A DNA stretch of 64,000 nt from positions 26,271 through 90,270 of the forward strand of contig NZ_JAKNQY010000017.1 in the NCBI RefSeq assembly GCF_024494355.1, in the 5' to 3' direction. Numbering within the stretch: position 1 is the stretch's first letter; every line of letters begins with the position of its first letter. The notes under the pieces were generated by a model. That model did not search any database, had not been told where the DNA came from, and worked only from the letters and a program-made list of their open reading frames with translations. The translations under genes and the position numbers were made by a program. Origin of the DNA: Pseudomonas sp. Q11. Lineage in GTDB: Bacteria > Pseudomonadota > Gammaproteobacteria > Pseudomonadales > Pseudomonadaceae. Below are positions 26,043 to 33,469 of this stretch, piece by piece.

Positions 26043-26302
26043 TATTTTCCTTTGTTTAATTTAGCTTGTTTGGCAAGCTCAATAATCTTGTTGGCACGTT
26101 CTCTTGCTGCAAGCAACTCCAGAGCCGCTTTAAATGCGATTACAGCCTCTTCCGAGGCTTCTTCACCTGCTGGTAGCGCTTGTTTAGTTACGGCCTCTGT
26201 AGTGACGCCTGAAGAGCTTGTAGCAAGTGTGTCTTTGGCAAACTTCTGACGTAGTAGCAACTCCGTACCTGACAGAGTGCTTGGATCAATTTTATCGGTC
26301 AT
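26042..26302 (-). CDS. Small acidic protein, possible tail-assembly chaperone position
   Basis: Encodes 86 residues beginning MTDKIDPSTLSGTELLLRQK and ending with a helical, Lys-rich tail. It overlaps the upstream gene by 4 bp (ATGA) and the downstream start by 1 bp. In tailed phages a small gene just before the tape measure often encodes the assembly chaperone; here only the position suggests that. Confidence 0.65.
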   Translation of the reverse strand: MTDKIDPSTLSGTELLLRQKFAKDTLATSSSGVTTEAVTKQALPAGEEASEEAVIAFKAALELLAARERANKIIELAKQAKLNKGK

Positions 26303-27024
26303 TGTGCGTTACCTTCGGCAGTCAGTCGGCCAGATTTAATTAGTTCATCGCGAAGCTTGGCACGTGACGCAGCGAGTTCATCGCGAACTTCTTGTTCACG
26401 GCTCAAACGATTCTGTTCTTCGGTCTGTAGACGGTCACGTTCATCCTTGAGTAGAGCGAGTGCCACTTGGCGGTCAATCTCAGCATTCAACGCTGCTTCA
26501 AGCTCTGCTTCGTAGTCTGCTCGCACTTGCTTGCAAACTTTAACAAGGTCGCGTTCCTGATCTCGCGCTGGCTTTTTCAAATACAGCGTAATGAACGAAG
26601 CTAGCGGGCTTTCCAGTAGCATTGCAGTTGGTAGCCCTCCCGCTGGTTCAAGTGGAAGCCATCCGGCTGCACGGTATTGGTGATACAGTTCAAGAGCCTC
26701 TACCAGTGTGCCGGGGTTGAACTCGACAATTGCACCAACGATACCGGTGCTTGGATTTTCGATTCGTGATTCGTAGAAGCCTTTTGCGTTCTGGCAGCGT
26801 TGGCGGTATTCCAATTCGCTAAATGCAAATTGCATTGGTGTAGAAGTTGGTTTACTCATGGTTTTGCTTCCTTCTGTTTTTATGGTTGGTGTTGCTCGTT
26901 GTTTGCGCTGTTGAGCGCGATGGTGTTGCATGTAGCATTTGTGGCTACAAGTTTGCTTTGATGCTCTTTTCGTTTGCATGGGTGTGTTGCAGACCACGCA
27001 CGGTCTTACCACGGTTAGTGCCAT
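26299..27024 (-). CDS. Zinc-finger plus coiled-coil protein with possible internal start
   Basis: Encodes 241 residues from the ATG at 27024, which has a strong CGGAGG site. Residues 9-30 form a CVVC-x13-CSHKC finger with a basic tail. An in-frame ATG at 26859 also has a strong AGAAGGAAG site and would give a 186-residue protein without the finger. The remainder has a globular part (ALELYHQYRAAGWLPLEPAG) and a charged C-terminal coiled coil (about the last 80 residues). It is the first gene of the coupled operon leading to the tape-measure-like protein. Function unknown. Confidence 0.65.
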   Translation of the reverse strand: MALTVVRPCVVCNTPMQTKRASKQTCSHKCYMQHHRAQQRKQRATPTIKTEGSKTMSKPTSTPMQFAFSELEYRQRCQNAKGFYESRIENPSTGIVGAIVEFNPGTLVEALELYHQYRAAGWLPLEPAGGLPTAMLLESPLASFITLYLKKPARDQERDLVKVCKQVRADYEAELEAALNAEIDRQVALALLKDERDRLQTEEQNRLSREQEVRDELAASRAKLRDELIKSGRLTAEGNAQ

Positions 27025-27625
27025 CAGGCCTCCGGTGAGAATAATCTGTGTGAGAATAAGGAAACTCAGGTAAAAGTTAGCCGGAACAAGTCCGGCTAAT
27101 GAATGCACAAGGCTTTCGAAGTTACATGAGTGTGTTGCGAATTTGGGGCGAGGGGAAAATCTAAAAACCCCTCTCAGCATTTGGCCCACTCTGCTGTATG
27201 AGTGCTATTGGCTGCCTTGCGTGCAGTCTGACCGTTTGTGACAGGGATCAACCACCGCCCCTATCGGGCGATCCTTGAGGCATTTCAGCCTTGGTCTGGC
27301 AAGTATTGGCCATCGCCTTGCTTAAACGATGGAGAGGCTTGTGGGGAGCCTCGGCCACAGCAAAACAGAACTCAGTCATTAGCTGGTTCTGTGTTTGATG
27401 TTCTGGAATTGGATAAAACGTAAGGCAAGAAAGGAACAAAATTTATCTATCTCTTGTACCTAATTTTACCACGAAACCTCATTTTTGTCAAGATCAACCA
27501 TGACTTTGCTCGCATTGTCAAGCAAGTTTCCCGATATTTACGCAGGTTTCGGTAGTTATAGTTTTTTATCTCAGCCAGTCCTTTAGCTGCCAGAACAGCT
27601 AAAATCCATCATCACCCTCTTATAA
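27025..27625. other. Divergent promoter region of the element, no supported gene
   Basis: About 600 bp between the divergent operon and the 164-residue gene. It is AT-rich, especially 27430-27600. Small open frames (for example 27238-27423) lack ribosome sites and recognisable content. Promoters for both sides are expected here, but no unambiguous -35/-10 pair was chosen. Confidence 0.5.
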
Positions 27626-28120
27626 GTGAACCAAATGGACTCTGCCCAGATTATCTCCGTCTTCGGTGTTGCAGTGCCCGTATGCACCGCTGTTGTTGCT
27701 TGGTTCTGGAAAACTTACCATGAACGGCAAGTGGTGAAAGTTGCCCTAGTGGCAGAAGTGCTTGCCCTCAAGGAAATAGCCAACGCTCGGGAGTACCTAG
27801 AAAACCTTCGAAAGACCGCTGATGACCTCGAAGCAATCCCTGAGAACGATAGAGATATGGTTCAGTACCAAATCCTCGTACCGGAGCATTATTGCCGTGT
27901 CTACGTGGCAAACATTAGTAAGCTCGGATCGCTGAAGCTCAAGGATGCAAATCTGATCGTGAGGTTCTACCAATACGCGGACAGCGTCATCAGGGATGTA
28001 TCGCCGGGAGGGGTACTGCATAAAGGCTCATCAGACCCAGATGACTTCAGAGAAAATGCAAGCATCTTGGCGCTAGCGCTAGAAGCCGCTGCCGAGCTTG
28101 AGCGTCGTAACCCGATGTAG
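27626..28120 (+). CDS. Single-span membrane protein, function unknown
   Basis: Encodes 164 residues from a GTG at 27626, or 161 from the ATG at 27635; neither has a clear ribosome site. One N-terminal membrane segment (IISVFGVAVPVCTAVVAWFW) is followed by a cytoplasmic helical domain (VALVAEVLALKEIANAREYL...). This layout occurs in many prophage and island genes of unknown role. It is the last gene before the tRNA-proximal end of the element. Confidence 0.7.
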   Translation: MNQMDSAQIISVFGVAVPVCTAVVAWFWKTYHERQVVKVALVAEVLALKEIANAREYLENLRKTADDLEAIPENDRDMVQYQILVPEHYCRVYVANISKLGSLKLKDANLIVRFYQYADSVIRDVSPGGVLHKGSSDPDDFRENASILALALEAAAELERRNPM

Positions 28121-28210
28121 GCCGCTGGTGACACATCTGGAGGTAAATGGCTACAGGTGGCGACAAACACTCTGCTGGAGCATTGAGAGGGTCTGTAATG
28201 ACAGTTATTT

Positions 28211-28235
28211 TACGTAGAATATCTACGTAGAATCC
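28211..28235. promoter_or_regulatory. Tandem arm-type integrase boxes (right)
   Basis: TACGTAGAAT at 28211-28220 and TACGTAGAATCC at 28224-28235 match the pair at the left end of the element in sequence, with similar spacing. They lie about 50 bp inside the att repeat. Confidence 0.65.
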
Positions 28236-28246
28236 TGAAACCAAAA

Positions 28247-28275
28247 AAGCCCCGAGACCTTGATCTACGGGGCTT
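28247..28275 (-). terminator. Rho-independent terminator of tRNA-Ser supplied by the element
   Basis: AAGCCCCG/CGGGGCTT with a T run on the minus strand lies 9 bp beyond the tRNA CCA end. Because it is inside the element, the element appears to have replaced the native terminator that now sits at 16273-16304. Confidence 0.8.
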
Positions 28276-28283
28276 TTCTATGT

Positions 28284-28301
28284 ATGGCGGAGAGATAGGG
28301 A
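28284..28301. other. att repeat within tRNA-Ser 3' end
   Basis: ATGGCGGAGAGATAGGGA matches 16320-16337. Because the repeat includes the acceptor and part of the T arm, integration leaves an intact tRNA. Confidence 0.88.
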
Positions 28302-28374
28302 TTTGAACCCTAGGTACTGTCGCCAGTACAACGGATTTCGAATCCGTCCCGTTCGGCCACTCCGGCATCTCTCC
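28285..28374 (-). tRNA. serU: tRNA-Ser(CGA)
   Basis: Read on the minus strand, GGAGAGATGCCGGAGTGGCC starts the acceptor and D arm. The anticodon loop is TT-CGA-AA in an ACGGA/TCCGT stem. A long variable arm (about TACTGGCGACAGTA) and GGTTCAAATCC T-arm follow, with an encoded CCA at 28285-28287. The long variable arm and the CGA anticodon identify serine, reading UCG. The last 18 nt plus one base form the att repeat of the element. The gene symbol is assigned by analogy. Confidence 0.93.
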
Positions 28375-28457
28375 AGTGGCGCGCATCATACCAGCACATT
28401 CGCCGGAAGCGAACCCCCGGGCGAAATTTTTTCCGTGCTATCAGATGCTTGCGTCGA

Positions 28458-29171
28458 TTACAGCGGTACGCCCAGACGCTGGGCAACTTCTTCGTAGGCT
28501 TCGATGACGTCACCGAGGCCCTGGCGGAAACGGTCTTTGTCCATCTTTTTCTTGGTGTCCTTGTCCCAGAGGCGGCAGCCGTCCGGGCTGAATTCGTCAC
28601 CCAGGACGATGGAGCCATCGCTGAACACGCCGAACTCAAGCTTGAAGTCCACCAGCAGCAGGCCGGCGTCGTCGAACAGCTTGGTCAGCACTTCGTTGAC
28701 CTTGAGGGACAATTCTTTCATGCGCGCCAGTTGTTCGGCGGTGCCCCAACCGAACGCCACAACGTGGGATTCGTTGATGAACGGGTCGCCCTTGGCGTCG
28801 TCCTTCAAGAACAGCTCGAAGGTGTATGGGTTGAGCTTCATGCCCTCTTCCACGCCCAGGCGCTTGACCAGGCTGCCGGCGGCGTAGTTACGCACGACGC
28901 ATTCGACCGGGATCATGTCCAGCTTCTTGACCAGGCACTCGTTGTCGCCCAGCAGCTTGTCGAACTGGGTCGGCACGCCAGCGGCTTCGAGCTTCTGCAT
29001 GATGAAGGCGTTGAACTTGTTGTTCACCATGCCTTTGCGATCGAGCTGTTCGATGCGCTTGCCGTCGAACGCCGAGGTGTCGTTGCGAAACAGCAGGATC
29101 AAGCGGTCAGCGTCGTCGGTCTTGTACACTGACTTGGCTTTGCCGCGGTAGAGTTCTTCACGTTTTTCCAT
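28458..29171 (-). CDS. purC: Phosphoribosylaminoimidazole-succinocarboxamide synthase
   Basis: Encodes 237 residues. SAICAR synthetase hallmarks are present: the N-terminal ELYRGKAKSVY, ECVVRNYAAGSL, LLLVDFKLEFG and the ATP/metal block GSIVLGDEFSPDGCRLWD. It joins aspartate to CAIR in purine synthesis. The MBL hydrolase and bamC genes lie upstream on the same strand, the usual Pseudomonas order. Confidence 0.97.
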   Translation of the reverse strand: MEKREELYRGKAKSVYKTDDADRLILLFRNDTSAFDGKRIEQLDRKGMVNNKFNAFIMQKLEAAGVPTQFDKLLGDNECLVKKLDMIPVECVVRNYAAGSLVKRLGVEEGMKLNPYTFELFLKDDAKGDPFINESHVVAFGWGTAEQLARMKELSLKVNEVLTKLFDDAGLLLVDFKLEFGVFSDGSIVLGDEFSPDGCRLWDKDTKKKMDKDRFRQGLGDVIEAYEEVAQRLGVPL

Positions 29172-29199
29172 GATGGGCTCCGCTTGCTAAGTAGATGGG

Positions 29200-29889
29200 C
29201 TAGGCGATATGTCGCCAGTCGAGCCCTGAATCTTGATCGGCCAGTTGCAGCCAGTCCGGGTCGCACCCGAGGGTGTCGACGAAACATTGCCGGGCCAGCT
29301 GCGGCAGGTTGTTCTTGCTGCTCAGATGGGCCAGGACCAGGTGTTGCAGGCCTTGCCAGCCCAACTCGGCCACCAGGAACGCCGCCTGGTGGTTGTTCAA
29401 ATGTCCGTGTTCCCCGCCTACCCGCTGCTTGAGAAAGTACGGGTAGTACCCGCGCGCCAGCATGTCACGGCAGTGGTTGGACTCGATCATCAGAGCATCG
29501 AGATCCCGGTAGCTGTCCATCACCCTGTCGCAATACGAACCCAGGTCGGTCAGCAACCCAAAGCGCCGCTCACCGTCGCTGAATACATACTGTGTTGGCT
29601 CCCGGGCATCGTGCGCCACGCTGACCACGCTGACATCCAGGGCACCAATGCGCAGTTGCTCGCCACCGGCCACGAAGCCAGCAGGTTCGATGGGCTTACG
29701 CAGACCCGCCAGTGTTCCGCGGCTCAGGTATACCGGCAGATTGTAGCGCCGAGACAGCAAACCCACGCCATGCACGTGGTCGGCATGTTCGTGGGTCACG
29801 AGTATCGCGCTCAATTGCGCCGGGTGCACACCCAGGCGCAACAGGCGTTTCTCGGTTTCTCGCAAAGAGAAACCACAATCGACCAGCAC
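29200..29889 (-). CDS. MBL-fold metallo-hydrolase (start codon uncertain)
   Basis: The zinc-binding motif THEHADHVHG and later His/Asp residues (LLTDLGSYCD, ESNHCRDML, HLSSKNN) place this in the small MBL-fold family found between bamC and purC. The coordinates begin at the first available GTG (29889), but in-frame sequence up to about 29958 reads RFAVLGSGSQGNGTLITSAG, the expected conserved first strand. The codon where family members would start reads GAG, and no ATG, GTG or TTG lies between there and the upstream stop. Either a mutation, a sequencing error or a rare start codon (for example CTG at 29865) is involved. Confidence 0.85.
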   Translation of the reverse strand: MLVDCGFSLRETEKRLLRLGVHPAQLSAILVTHEHADHVHGVGLLSRRYNLPVYLSRGTLAGLRKPIEPAGFVAGGEQLRIGALDVSVVSVAHDAREPTQYVFSDGERRFGLLTDLGSYCDRVMDSYRDLDALMIESNHCRDMLARGYYPYFLKQRVGGEHGHLNNHQAAFLVAELGWQGLQHLVLAHLSSKNNLPQLARQCFVDTLGCDPDWLQLADQDSGLDWRHIA

Positions 29890-29962
29890 ATACGTGCCGG
29901 CGCTGGTTATCAGCGTGCCGTTCCCCTGGCTACCGCTGCCGAGAACGGCAAAACGCTCCGGA

Positions 29963-31078
29963 TCAGCCCAGGTTGTCCTGAATCACGCCCAACACCTTGC
30001 GGGCCACATCGGCCGGCGCCACGGTGTTGATGTTTTTCTCGACGGTCACCTGAACGCTCTCACCCACCTTGCTCAGGCGAACCTGATAACGCTCGGCACG
30101 GGCTTCAATTTCTTCCTTGTCCGGCTCGCTGCCGAACAGACCACTGAAGAAGCCAGGCTTCTCATCTTTATTCTCGGCCTTTTCGGCGAGGTTGATGTAG
30201 TACAGGCCCAGGCTGCGGTTGATGTCTTCAACCCGCCATTCACCCTGCTCCAGCGCACGACCCACGCTCGACCAGGCACGATCCAGGTCGGAGCCGACGT
30301 TGAGCACCGGGTTGCCGCTGCCGTCTTCGCTCAGGCTGACGCGGCTCGGCACGTCGAAATCCCGGGATGCAAGCATCGAAACCGAACCGCCTTGCTCGGC
30401 GGTACGGCTCATGCTGGCGAGCATGTCGTCCACCAGCGCGGCGTCCAGGCCGGTGTTGACCGAACGGTTGGTGAAGGCCACATCGGCGGTGCTGCCGGCA
30501 GGACGTTCGGCGCTGACCACGTAGATTTCACTGGTGTTGCGCTGCACGCCTGGCTCAATGCGAACCCGCACGCGGCTTTCGCTGTCGGCACCGACACCGG
30601 CGGCGCTCAGGCGCTTGGCCATGGCGGCGGACAGCTCATCGGCACGTTGCCAGGTCGTGGTGAACTCGCCCGTTTGCGGGCGCTGTTCGTCCAGGCGGAA
30701 ACCGTTGTCCTGGAAGAACTGGATCGCCACGGGCCAGACTTCGGCCGGTGGGTGCTGGGCCATGACCCAGCTTGAATCGCCACTCTTCTGCAGGGTGTAG
30801 TCGCTGGCATCGGCCATGGCCGTGAGCGGCTGTGGACGGGGGACGATGTATTCACCCTTGACGCTGTCGTCAGCCACATTACGCGGGATCGGCAGCAACG
30901 GATCCAGACGCTTGGCGACATTGACATCAGGGGGCAGTTGCATCGGTGCAGTCTGTTGCGCTTCCAGGTAATCGCTACCACGGTCGCGGAAGTAACCTTC
31001 CGGGCCCCAGACCCATCCGCAGCCGCTGGTGCTGGAGATAATCAAGGCAAGTGCGGAAAGTCCGGCCATTCGCTTCAT
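29963..31078 (-). CDS. bamC: Outer membrane assembly lipoprotein BamC
   Basis: Encodes 371 residues. A short signal peptide ends in a lipobox (STSGC, Cys20), and the mature N-terminus contains the unstructured segment followed by LPPDVNVAKRLDPLLPIP. Two helix-grip domains follow. BamC is an accessory lipoprotein of the BAM complex that inserts outer-membrane proteins. dapA precedes it by 17 bp on the same strand; the two genes are adjacent in most gammaproteobacteria. Confidence 0.94.
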   Translation of the reverse strand: MKRMAGLSALALIISSTSGCGWVWGPEGYFRDRGSDYLEAQQTAPMQLPPDVNVAKRLDPLLPIPRNVADDSVKGEYIVPRPQPLTAMADASDYTLQKSGDSSWVMAQHPPAEVWPVAIQFFQDNGFRLDEQRPQTGEFTTTWQRADELSAAMAKRLSAAGVGADSESRVRVRIEPGVQRNTSEIYVVSAERPAGSTADVAFTNRSVNTGLDAALVDDMLASMSRTAEQGGSVSMLASRDFDVPSRVSLSEDGSGNPVLNVGSDLDRAWSSVGRALEQGEWRVEDINRSLGLYYINLAEKAENKDEKPGFFSGLFGSEPDKEEIEARAERYQVRLSKVGESVQVTVEKNINTVAPADVARKVLGVIQDNLG

Positions 31079-31095
31079 GCGTTGTACTTCCTCAA

Positions 31096-31974
31096 TTAAA
31101 CCAGGACGCCCGACTGGCGCATGGCCTGCCGAAGCGGTTCGTGACAGGCTTCGCTCAGCCAGGTGAGCGGCAGGCGGATGCCTTGATGCATCAGGCCCAT
31201 TTCAACCAAAGCCCACTTCACCGGAATCGGGTTGGCTTCGATGAACAGGTCCCTGTGCAGCGGCATCAGTTTTTCGTTGATGGCCCGCGCGGTCTCGGCG
31301 TCGCCCTTGAGCGCAGCCTCGCACAGGTCGGCCATTTCGCGCGGAGCGACGTTGGCGGTGACGGAGATATTGCCCTTGCCGCCCAGCAGGATCAGCTCGA
31401 CCGCGGTCGGATCATCGCCTGACAGCACGATGAAGTCATCGCTCACGCCATCGAGGATGGCTTTGGTGCGGTCCAGGTCGCCGGTGGCTTCCTTGATGCC
31501 GATGATGTTCGGCACGGTGGAGAGGCGAATCACGGTCTCGGCCTGCATGTCGCAGGAGGTGCGGCCGGGAACGTTGTAGAGAATCTGCGGGATGTCCACA
31601 GCCTCGGCAATGTGCTTGAAGTGCTGGTACAAGCCTTCCTGGGTTGGCTTGTTGTAATACGGCACGACGAGCAGACAGGCGTCGGCGCCGGCTTCCTTGG
31701 CGTTACGGGTCAGTTCGACGGCTTCGCGGGTCGAGTTGGCGCCAGTACCGGCGATCACCGGAATCTTTCCGGCTACCTGTTTGACCACGGCCCGGATGAC
31801 TTCGATGTGCTCATTGACGTCGAGGGTTGCCGACTCGCCGGTGGTACCGACGGCGACAATGGCATGGGTGCCGTTTTCAAGGTGGAAGTCCACGAGTTTG
31901 CTGAGGCTGGCCCAGTCAAGACGCCCTTGTGCATCCATGGGTGTGACCAGTGCCACCATACTGCCCGCAATCAT
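31096..31974 (-). CDS. dapA: 4-hydroxy-tetrahydrodipicolinate synthase
   Basis: Encodes 292 residues from the ATG at 31974. DapA motifs: VGTTGESATL, the Tyr in LYNVPGRTS, and the Schiff-base Lys in GIKEATGDL (about residue 161). It condenses pyruvate with aspartate semialdehyde in lysine and peptidoglycan precursor synthesis. It is divergent from gcvR and upstream of bamC. Confidence 0.97.
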   Translation of the reverse strand: MIAGSMVALVTPMDAQGRLDWASLSKLVDFHLENGTHAIVAVGTTGESATLDVNEHIEVIRAVVKQVAGKIPVIAGTGANSTREAVELTRNAKEAGADACLLVVPYYNKPTQEGLYQHFKHIAEAVDIPQILYNVPGRTSCDMQAETVIRLSTVPNIIGIKEATGDLDRTKAILDGVSDDFIVLSGDDPTAVELILLGGKGNISVTANVAPREMADLCEAALKGDAETARAINEKLMPLHRDLFIEANPIPVKWALVEMGLMHQGIRLPLTWLSEACHEPLRQAMRQSGVLV

Positions 31975-32289
31975 GAAACCGCTCCTGCCGGAAAAAGAGA
32001 GCGGTAATGGTACTGGCGCCAAGATGCTTGTACAAGCGAACTACCATTCCCCTTGGCGATGGTTTTCGCTACCCTTCAGGCTTTGATCGGTACCGATAAG
32101 CTCATACGCCGGTTCCCAGCCTCCGTTTTCGTCGCCACAAGCCCCATTCCTGCGTTTGTCTTGCCGCATTCCCGCCGTCCCGGAATGCATCGCAACCCCA
32201 GGCACAGGGCTTGAGTCGTTCGTTTCTCAAGGTCTGTCGCCGTGCCGAGCTGCAAAAGTACCGACCGCTCATCGCTTTAGGAATGCTGC
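31975..32289. other. dapA-gcvR divergent intergenic region
   Basis: About 315 bp between the divergent dapA and gcvR genes. No gene is supported. Promoters for both directions must be here; none was clear enough by eye to place. Confidence 0.6.
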
Positions 32290-32850
32290 ATGTCCACCCC
32301 CACAGTCCGCGAACAATTCCTTGTTATCAGTGCCCTTGGCGCCAACCCCATGGAGCTGACTAACGTCCTGTGCCGCGCCAGCCATGAAAATCGCTGCGCC
32401 GTCGTAACCTCACGCCTGACCCGTCACGGCGAATGCAGTGCGCTCGTGCTTGAGATCTCCGGCAGCTGGGACGCCCTGGCCCGCCTGGAAGCCAGCCTGC
32501 CTGTGCTGGCCAAGAAACACGCCTTCACCGTCAACGTGGTGCGCAGCGCCGCCCTGGAGAACCGCCCCCAGGCCCTGCCTTACGTGGCGTATGTGAGTTC
32601 AGCCTATCGCCCGGACATCATCAACGAGCTGTGCCAGTTCTTCATGGACCACCAGGTCGAGCTGGAAAACCTGACCTGCGACACCTACCAGGCCCCGCAG
32701 ACAGGCGGCACCATGCTCAATGCCACGTTCACCGTGACACTGCCGGCCGGCACCCAGATCAGTTGGCTGCGCGATCAGTTCCTGGATTTCGCCGACGCGA
32801 TGAACCTCGATGCCCTGATCGAACCGTGGCGCCCCCAAAACCCAATGTAA
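32290..32850 (+). CDS. gcvR: Glycine cleavage system repressor-like ACT protein
   Basis: Encodes 186 residues with two ACT domains: the N-terminal part starts REQFLVISALGANPMELTNV and the second begins near PYVAYVSSAYRPDIINELCQ. It is the GcvR family, which binds glycine and restrains GcvA in enterobacteria. Bcp follows 10 bp downstream, as in E. coli and many pseudomonads. Whether it regulates glycine cleavage here is inferred from the family. Confidence 0.88.
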   Translation: MSTPTVREQFLVISALGANPMELTNVLCRASHENRCAVVTSRLTRHGECSALVLEISGSWDALARLEASLPVLAKKHAFTVNVVRSAALENRPQALPYVAYVSSAYRPDIINELCQFFMDHQVELENLTCDTYQAPQTGGTMLNATFTVTLPAGTQISWLRDQFLDFADAMNLDALIEPWRPQNPM

Positions 32851-32860
32851 GGAAGCGTTC

Positions 32861-33334
32861 ATGGCCGTTGCCATCGACCAACCGGTTACCGATTTCCAGG
32901 CCCCCGCCACCAGCGGGCACACCGTCAGCCTCGCTGCCCTCAAAGGCAAGCAGGTGGTGATTTACTTCTACCCCAAGGACAGCACCCCGGGCTGTACTAC
33001 CGAAGGCCAGGGCTTTCGTGACCAGTACGCGCAGTTCCAGGCTGCCAACACCGAAGTGTTCGGCGTATCGCGCGATAGCCTCAAGTCCCACGAGAACTTC
33101 AAGTGCAAGCAGGAGTTCCCGTTCGAGCTGATCAGCGACAAGGACGAGACCGTCTGCCAGCTGTTCGACGTGATCAAACTGAAAAAGCTCTATGGCAAGG
33201 AATACCTGGGCGTTGATCGCAGCACGTTCCTGATCGACAAGGATGGCGTGCTACGCCAGGAATGGCGCGGCGTGAAGGTGCCGGGGCATGTGGATGCGGT
33301 GTTGGCGGCAGCTCAGGCTCTGAACAAGGCCTGA
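32861..33334 (+). CDS. bcp: Thiol peroxidase (Bcp/PrxQ)
   Basis: Encodes 157 residues. The peroxidatic site is PKDSTPGCTTEGQGF (Cys about residue 47), with a resolving Cys at the PrxQ position less obvious: CKQ about residue 86 may serve. Thioredoxin-like fold. It reduces hydrogen peroxide and organic peroxides. It lies 10 bp after gcvR and is probably cotranscribed. Confidence 0.95.
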   Translation: MAVAIDQPVTDFQAPATSGHTVSLAALKGKQVVIYFYPKDSTPGCTTEGQGFRDQYAQFQAANTEVFGVSRDSLKSHENFKCKQEFPFELISDKDETVCQLFDVIKLKKLYGKEYLGVDRSTFLIDKDGVLRQEWRGVKVPGHVDAVLAAAQALNKA

Positions 33335-33356
33335 AGTTTTTTGTTGCCGGTTCTGG

Positions 33357-33439
33357 CGCTATCGCGAGCAGGCTCGCTCCCACACTGGACTTTCGGCGTT
33401 AATAAATCCCCTGTGGGAGCGAGCCTGCTCGCGATGAGG
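33357..33439. repeat. Inverted REP pair
   Basis: CGCGAGCAGGCTCGCTCCCA (about 33359-33384) and TGTGGGAGCGAGCCTGCTCG (33412-33439) face each other between the convergent bcp and perM genes. Confidence 0.9.
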
Positions 33440-33469
33440 CCCGTCGTCTCACCGGAGAACTAGCACCCG

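Larger units (their letters stand above)
16320..28301. mobile_element. 12.0-kb integrative element at tRNA-Ser(CGA)
   Basis: The element is bounded by an 18-bp direct repeat made of the tRNA 3' end, with a tyrosine recombinase gene at one end and tandem TACGTAGAATC boxes near both ends. Base composition looks clearly more AT-rich than the flanks. Cargo: small membrane proteins, a Rap1a/Tai-like protein, a serine recombinase, zinc-finger/HNH proteins, and a tape-measure-like operon. No terminase, portal, capsid, lysis or conjugation gene was recognised. A phage satellite, a decayed prophage or an island are the options; the near-intact coupled operons argue against simple decay. Confidence 0.88.

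Noticed and set aside
26038..26060. Programmed -1 frameshift between the 86- and 124-residue genes, as in lambda G/GT
   Set aside because: The reading frames are offset correctly, but no good slippery heptamer is visible; the TAATG overlap and AAAGGAAAA site explain coupled re-initiation more simply.
27238..27423. 61-codon open frame in the divergent region of the element
   Set aside because: GTG start without a ribosome site, no recognisable content, and overlapping frames on the other strand are equally long.
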